Below are positions 35,113 through 39,126 of a DNA stretch of 39,126 nt, piece by piece (positions within the stretch are counted from its first letter, which is position 1; each line of letters opens with the position of its first letter). The stretch is from the NCBI RefSeq assembly GCF_001423745.1, contig NZ_LMPC01000017.1, positions 1-39,126 on the forward strand, written 5' to 3'. Source of the DNA: Arthrobacter sp. Leaf337. GTDB taxonomy: Bacteria > Actinomycetota > Actinomycetes > Actinomycetales > Micrococcaceae. Both the position numbers and the translations under genes were made by a program. The notes beneath the pieces were generated by a model. That model was not told where the DNA came from, did no database searches, and saw nothing but the letters and a program-made list of their open reading frames with translations.

Positions 35113-36570
35113 ATGACCACAACACCAACGAGCACTTCCCCGGCCACTGACGTGCCAGTCTCAGCCAATCGCATCGGAGGACGCTCCGTTCCCCACACCC
35201 GCACCGCTCCGCTCCTGGATCCTGCGACGCTGGAAGTCATCGCCCTTGTTCCCCGCTCGACCTCCTCCGACGTTGACGACGCAGTCACCGCCGCCCGCAG
35301 CGCATCGGCAGGTTGGGCAGCCACAGCGCCTCAGGAACGCAGCAGAGTCCTCCTGCGATGGGCGGAACTACTGCTTCAGCACAGAGAGGAGCTCGCCGCG
35401 TTGGCAACCTCGGAGATGGGCAAGCTTCTGAAGGAGAGCCGCGGCGAAGTCGACCGCGCCGTCTCGGAGATCCAGTTCATGAGCGGCGAGGCTTTGCGCC
35501 TCAACGGGGAAACTTTCCCGAGCGCAACACCTGGCACGTTGATTTACACAACGAGGGTTCCTGTTGGCACCGTCGCGGCGATAACCCCGTGGAACTTCCC
35601 GATCGTCGCCCCTGTACGCAAGATAGCGCCCGCTCTGGCTGCCGGAAACACAGTCATCGTCAAACCCGCAGCTGAGTCGCCGCTGAGCACACTCCGGCTC
35701 GTCGATCTTCTTGAAGAGGCGGGCCTACCGGCAGGCGCCGTCAACGTTGTATGTGGAAGCGGGAGCGAGGTCGGTGCCGCACTCGTGGCTCATCCAGGAA
35801 TCGATGCAATCACTTTCACCGGTTCAACCCAGGTGGGGCGCACAATCGCTGAGGCAGCGGGACGCAGGCTCGTCCCGGCCCAGCTAGAGCTGGGGGGAAA
35901 GAACGCGGTTTATGTCGACATCTCTGGGGATCTTGACCGCGCTGTGCCGGAAATTGTCTCGGCATCGATTCAGGCCACGGGACAGCGGTGCACCGCCATA
36001 AGCCGAGTGATAGCGCATGAGGCAATTGCCGATGAACTTGTTCTCCGGCTTGCTGCCGCGTATGACGAACTCCTCATCGGATCGGGTCGGGAAGCCGTTG
36101 ACGTTGGTCCCCTGGTTTCGGAGAAGGCCCGCGACGATGTCGCCGCTCACGTCAAAGTCGCAGTCGAAGAAGGAGCGCGCACCGCTACCTTCCGAAGGGA
36201 CGCTCCCGAGGGAGCTTACCTCGCTCCAGTTGTACTGGACGGTGTCACACCAACCATGGCTATCGCACGAGACGAGGTCTTCGGTCCTGTCCTCTCAGTC
36301 TTGCGAGTTGCCGGCCATGAAGAAGCGATTGAGGTCGCTAATGCGTCCGAATACGGCCTCGCCGCTGCTGCATTCGCTGGTGACATCCGTGTGGCCAACG
36401 AGTTCGCCCAGAACGTACGCGTCGGCATGATTCACATCAACCACGGTACGTCGAGCCAGGCACACGTTCCGTTCGGCGGGGTCGGTGCGAGCGGGTTGGG
36501 GCCCTACTCCATTGGGCACAGCGTGCAGGAGTTCTTCACCCAGGTAAAGGCCGTGTACGTGAAGAGCTGA
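35113..36570 (+). CDS. NAD(P)-dependent aldehyde dehydrogenase, cluster B
   Basis: A 485-residue ALDH, paralogue of the one at 13080. Motifs are ITPWNFPIVAPVRKIAPALA, VIVKPAAESPLS, LELGGKNAVYVD with the general-base glutamate, TGQRCTAISRV with the catalytic cysteine (about residue 293), DEVFGPVLSVLRV and MIHINHGTSSQAHVPFGG near the substrate. The MIHINHGT region matches the A copy (MVHVNHGT), arguing for a similar substrate. The ATG has no nearby ribosome site; the best purine stretch (AGAAAGG) lies more than 20 bases upstream. It is the last intact gene of cluster B. Confidence 0.94.
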   Translation: MTTTPTSTSPATDVPVSANRIGGRSVPHTRTAPLLDPATLEVIALVPRSTSSDVDDAVTAARSASAGWAATAPQERSRVLLRWAELLLQHREELAALATSEMGKLLKESRGEVDRAVSEIQFMSGEALRLNGETFPSATPGTLIYTTRVPVGTVAAITPWNFPIVAPVRKIAPALAAGNTVIVKPAAESPLSTLRLVDLLEEAGLPAGAVNVVCGSGSEVGAALVAHPGIDAITFTGSTQVGRTIAEAAGRRLVPAQLELGGKNAVYVDISGDLDRAVPEIVSASIQATGQRCTAISRVIAHEAIADELVLRLAAAYDELLIGSGREAVDVGPLVSEKARDDVAAHVKVAVEEGARTATFRRDAPEGAYLAPVVLDGVTPTMAIARDEVFGPVLSVLRVAGHEEAIEVANASEYGLAAAAFAGDIRVANEFAQNVRVGMIHINHGTSSQAHVPFGGVGASGLGPYSIGHSVQEFFTQVKAVYVKS

Positions 36571-36646
36571 GTTTTTCGAGCTGCGCCGGGGAGGGTCGAC
36601 GTGCCACAAGTCGCTGATTTAGCCACGGCCGCAAAGCTAGAACGTC

Positions 36647-36675
36647 GGAGGGGGGCGGGCAGCCCGCTCCCCTCC
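36647..36675 (+). terminator. GC-rich hairpin after the cluster B aldehyde dehydrogenase
   Basis: The left arm GGAGGGGGGCGGGC and right arm GCCCGCTCCCCTCC pair over 14 positions with one mismatch and almost no loop, about 80 bp after the ALDH stop. There is no T-run, as is frequent in high-GC actinobacteria. It is the likely end of the cluster B transcript. Confidence 0.5.
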
Positions 36676-36799
36676 TGCTCATCCAGTGACAAGGCCTACC
36701 CCTCCTTCGCCTACGGGCAACGGGAGTTTAGGGTCCAACGGGGATACGCGCCCATCCGCCATGGACGAATCCCATCACTCTCCAAGAAAGCCAGAAATC

Positions 36800-37761
36800 A
36801 TGTCCTACCGGACCAATCTCAGCAAACCTTCAGGCGTGGCACTCACCGGCTACACCTTCACAGGCAAGGCCAACTTGATCGCGCGGCGGAACGTGGCAAG
36901 ATACTTTGACGTTCCCGAAATCGAGCAGAAAATGCTCGTTCGGAGGGCCGCCGTCGCCGAGGGCGCGGCCAAGAACGGCGCGCCGAGTCCACGGCTGACT
37001 GCCGTTCTGTCATAGGACGGGACGACATCGACATCGTAGACGTCTGCGCCCCGGACTGGACGCTGGAGGCCGGCAAGCCCGTCCTGGTGGAGAAGCCCCT
37101 GGCCATCACGACCGCAGAGGCCGAAACCAAGGGTGTCCAGTCCATAATCGGATTCAGCTACCGCCGCGTCCCCGCCCTGGCCCTGGCCCGGGAGCTTATT
37201 GCCGAGGGCCGGCTGGGTGCTGTCCGACACATCCGCGCCGCCTACTTCCAGGACTGGCTCTCCGACACCGCATCCCCCGTAATATGGCGGCCTCGCAAGG
37301 AAACCGCCAGCCCCGGCGCCCCGGGCGACATCGCCGCGCACGCCATTGCCCAGGTCGTATTCCTCCTCGGTGACGCCGTCACCGAGGTCACCGGCCGTCT
37401 GCACACCTTCGTGGACCGTCTCCCCGGACCGGACAGTCCAGAAGAAGTAGCGGTCGACGCCGCCGCCTGGGCCACGCTGACCCTCGCCTCCGGAACGATC
37501 GCCTCGGTGGAAGTCTCCCGCATGGCTACGGGCCAAAAGAACTCCCTTAGGCTCGAGATTTACGGCGACAAGGGCACCATCCTGTTCGATGCTGACGCCC
37601 TGAACGAGCTCGGCTTCCTAGACGCCACTGCCCCTGTCCATGAGCAGGGCTTTCAACGGATCCTGGTCAAGAGCCCGATCAGGTGTGGGGAAATGGGACG
37701 CCTCAAGCCTAACCACGGGCGGCTGGTCCATGGCATGATTGCTCGTAGCCAGGCGGGATGA
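36800..37761 (+). pseudogene. Gfo/Idh/MocA-type oxidoreductase, degraded
   Basis: The start reads VALTGYTFTGKANLIARRNV then FDVPEIEQKMLV, the N-terminal cofactor region of this family, although the usual GYGFMGKAH is altered. A frameshift falls at about 36975. The next frame carries STADCRSVIGRDDIDIVDVC and VLVEKPLAITTAEAE (the EKP motif). Segments are missing between CAPDW and EAGK and again after AEAET, where the text jumps to IIGFSYRRVPALALARELI. The C-terminal half (RAAYFQDWLSD through RLVHGMIAR) is continuous to 37761. The frameshift and two deletions make it inactive. Such enzymes oxidise sugars or inositols; the gene lies on the same strand after cluster B. Confidence 0.88.
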
Positions 37762-38063
37762 GCAGAAACCGCTCTACTCCGGCCCCGTCGCTGCTGTCCT
37801 GTCGCGCCAGGCGCGCTCACACGTCGCGGAGTCAGCACCATCACGGGACAGCACATTGAGTTGCGGGGCGCGTGAGGTGCTTAATGCAGGCCGACCCCCC
37901 GACGCTTACATACCGTGGCATCAACTGTTCAAGCGAACTTACTGGCGTCGCTCGGTCACGGGCGTGATTTTGTATGGGCAGACCAAGGGAATCGAGCTTG
38001 TTCCTTGGCATCCTCAAGAACCTTCCCGTCAGGCAGCAACCCTCGTCTTGGAAGGACCTAGAC
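37762..38063. other. Intergenic region without supported gene
   Basis: About 300 bp between the two pseudogenes show no recognisable coding frame, RNA or strong repeat. Confidence 0.3.
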
Positions 38064-38621
38064 ATGGCGAAAGATCCCTAATATAGCCCCCGCCAAGGCC
38101 ACAATTTACGACATCGCAAAACTCGCAGGTGTTAATGCCCCAACGGTGTCGCGTGCGCTGGGCTATCAAGACCGGGCAGTGCCAAAAACGGAGGCTCGTC
38201 GAGGATGCGGCCGAGCAACTCAGCTACAGGGTCAATCCAATGGCTCGTGCACTGCAAACCGGCCGCACCGGCATGGTTGGGCTCATTGTCACCGACCTCG
38301 CCGATCCAAGCTACTTCGACATCATTCGCGGCGCCCAGTCCGAAGCCGCCACACGCGGCTTGACGTTGGTGCTGGCCGAATCGTCAGACTCGAGTGCAGA
38401 GACGACTTCAGCGTGGTTGGCTTCGACAACATCTTCGGGTCGGACTTCACCACACCGGCACTGACGACTATCGCTTCCCCCTTCAGCGCGTGCGGTGCAG
38501 CGGCACATGACCTGCTGGCCGCCCTGCCGAGTGACGGTTCGAACTCCAGACAACTCACGCCAGGAGTCATGCACTACTGCGGACCACGTTGCTGCCCGCG
38601 GGTCCAGCGGCTGACATCTGA
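38064..38621 (+). pseudogene. LacI-family regulator, degraded
   Basis: After a possible ATG at 38064 and an early TAA, the frame reads KATIYDIAKLAGVNAPTVSR, a LacI helix-turn-helix. A shift near 38195 leads to RLVEDAAEQLSYRVNPMARA, LQTGRTGMVGLIVTDLADPS and RGLTLVLAESSDSS. The sequence then jumps to DDFSVVGFDNIFGSDFTTPA and LTTIASPFSACGAAAHDLL, normally some 150 residues later, so a large internal deletion is present. A last shift near 38582 leads to the end at 38621. It probably controlled the neighbouring Gfo/Idh/MocA-type gene, which decayed with it (inference). Confidence 0.88.
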
Positions 38622-38954
38622 CCGCGAAGACTCGAAACTAGATCTCCTCAGAGCCGGACTTACCTTGCAAATCGCCGCAACCGGTAAAAATGGGCACGGT
38701 GTGTCGCCGACAGCAATTTAGGCCACCTAAAGCGATGACATATTAAAAGCATTGGCAATCCGCTCAGCACCTGTCTGAGGCAATACTCGCGTCTGTCCAT
38801 GAACTCGCCCCGAAGCTGATGCCCGCGATTTGGCATTGCTTTCGTTAGCAAAACGCAGGTAGTCACCACCTATCGACCGCCATCATCACCGGATACCAGA
38901 ACCCCATGAATTACACGTCCCCGCCGCAAGAATCAAGGAAGGCTTCATAACGCC
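38622..38954. other. Intergenic region without supported gene
   Basis: No supported gene. A purine-rich stretch (AAGGAAGG) near 38936-38943 lies before the small interrupted frame that begins at 38955. Confidence 0.3.
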
Positions 38955-39042
38955 ATGTCTTTCGAAATCTTCAACTGGAACGGGATCAAACCCGGTGATG
39001 AGATTGAGGTGCTCGATGACGGCCTAGTTGTATTGACCTGAG
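38955..39042 (+). pseudogene. Small gene interrupted by an insertion sequence
   Basis: ATG 38955 opens a frame reading MSFEIFNWNGIKPGDEIEVL then DDGLV, which looks like the start of a real protein. It ends after 28 codons, right where the IS481-type transposase tail begins on the opposite strand. The rest of the gene would lie beyond the insertion, outside the window. Family unknown. Confidence 0.5.
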
Positions 39043-39126
39043 AGGTTGGTGACGCGGCTGGCCGGTGGCTGACCTTTGAGTGAGGTGTGGCCTCGATGAT
39101 GATTGTAGTGATGGAGCCAGTCGGCG
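39024..39126 (-). mobile_element. IS481-type transposase, C-terminal end (partial)
   Basis: The minus-strand frame, open to the window edge, reads ADWLHHYNHHRGHTSLKGQP and then PASRVTNLSGQYN before the TAG at 39024-39026. This is the typical end of IS481/IS3-group DDE transposases (HHYNHHRPHT...G.PP..R). Only the last 34 codons are inside the window. The insertion appears to have cut a small gene on the other strand. Confidence 0.85.

Noticed and set aside
1..39126. CRISPR array, tRNA or rRNA
   Set aside because: No regularly spaced repeats, cloverleaf-like segments or ribosomal RNA sequence were noticed on reading; no computed scan was possible.

Overview
The window looks like an accessory catabolic region from a high-GC actinobacterium, probably of the Arthrobacter group (Micrococcaceae). 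That placement is an inference from codon bias, AAGGAG-type ribosome sites, frequent GTG starts and the gene repertoire; no rRNA or tRNA was seen. Mobile-element scars mark both edges: a headless Tn3-type resolvase next to a perfect 18-bp inverted repeat on the left, and the tail of an IS481-type transposase cutting into a small gene on the right.

Left part (1-7690): the resolvase remnant, then a compact three-gene operon (571-3131) of two membrane proteins and one soluble protein that I do not recognise, then a LacI regulator. After it comes a stretch of decaying genes: a glycerate kinase with several frameshifts, the C-terminal piece of a D-2-hydroxyacid dehydrogenase, an intact FadR-like GntR regulator, and a scrambled remnant of a galactarate/talarate dehydratase-like enzyme.

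Cluster A (7711-18210, all on the minus strand) reads as one ten-gene operon: GntR regulator, TRAP transporter (binding protein, small and large permease), aldehyde dehydrogenase, iron-type alcohol dehydrogenase, Ldh-type 2-hydroxyacid dehydrogenase, RraA-type aldolase, D-2-hydroxyacid dehydrogenase and glycerate kinase. A likely chain is alcohol to aldehyde to acid, oxidation of a 2-hydroxyl, retro-aldol cleavage, reduction of the released hydroxypyruvate-type product to D-glycerate, and phosphorylation to 2-phosphoglycerate. Cluster B (28271-36570) carries the same enzyme set (glycerate kinase, Ldh, GntR, RraA, iron ADH, ALDH, and a decayed hydroxyacid dehydrogenase) with an MHS-type MFS permease in place of the TRAP system. 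Both clusters share a GGTATACC palindrome at their control regions. The substrate is unknown; this duplicated module is the best candidate for an undescribed pathway here.

Between the clusters (18222-28270) lie a divergent DeoR-controlled operon (zinc dehydrogenase, DhnA-type aldolase, FGGY kinase) that looks like a sugar or polyol route, a CynX-type MFS transporter, an ABC ATPase with a one-base frameshift, a second FadR-like GntR, a two-gene operon of small unknown proteins, and the 5' stub of a third GntR copy with a striking palindrome. Right of cluster B are a degraded Gfo/Idh/MocA oxidoreductase, a degraded LacI regulator and the IS481 end.
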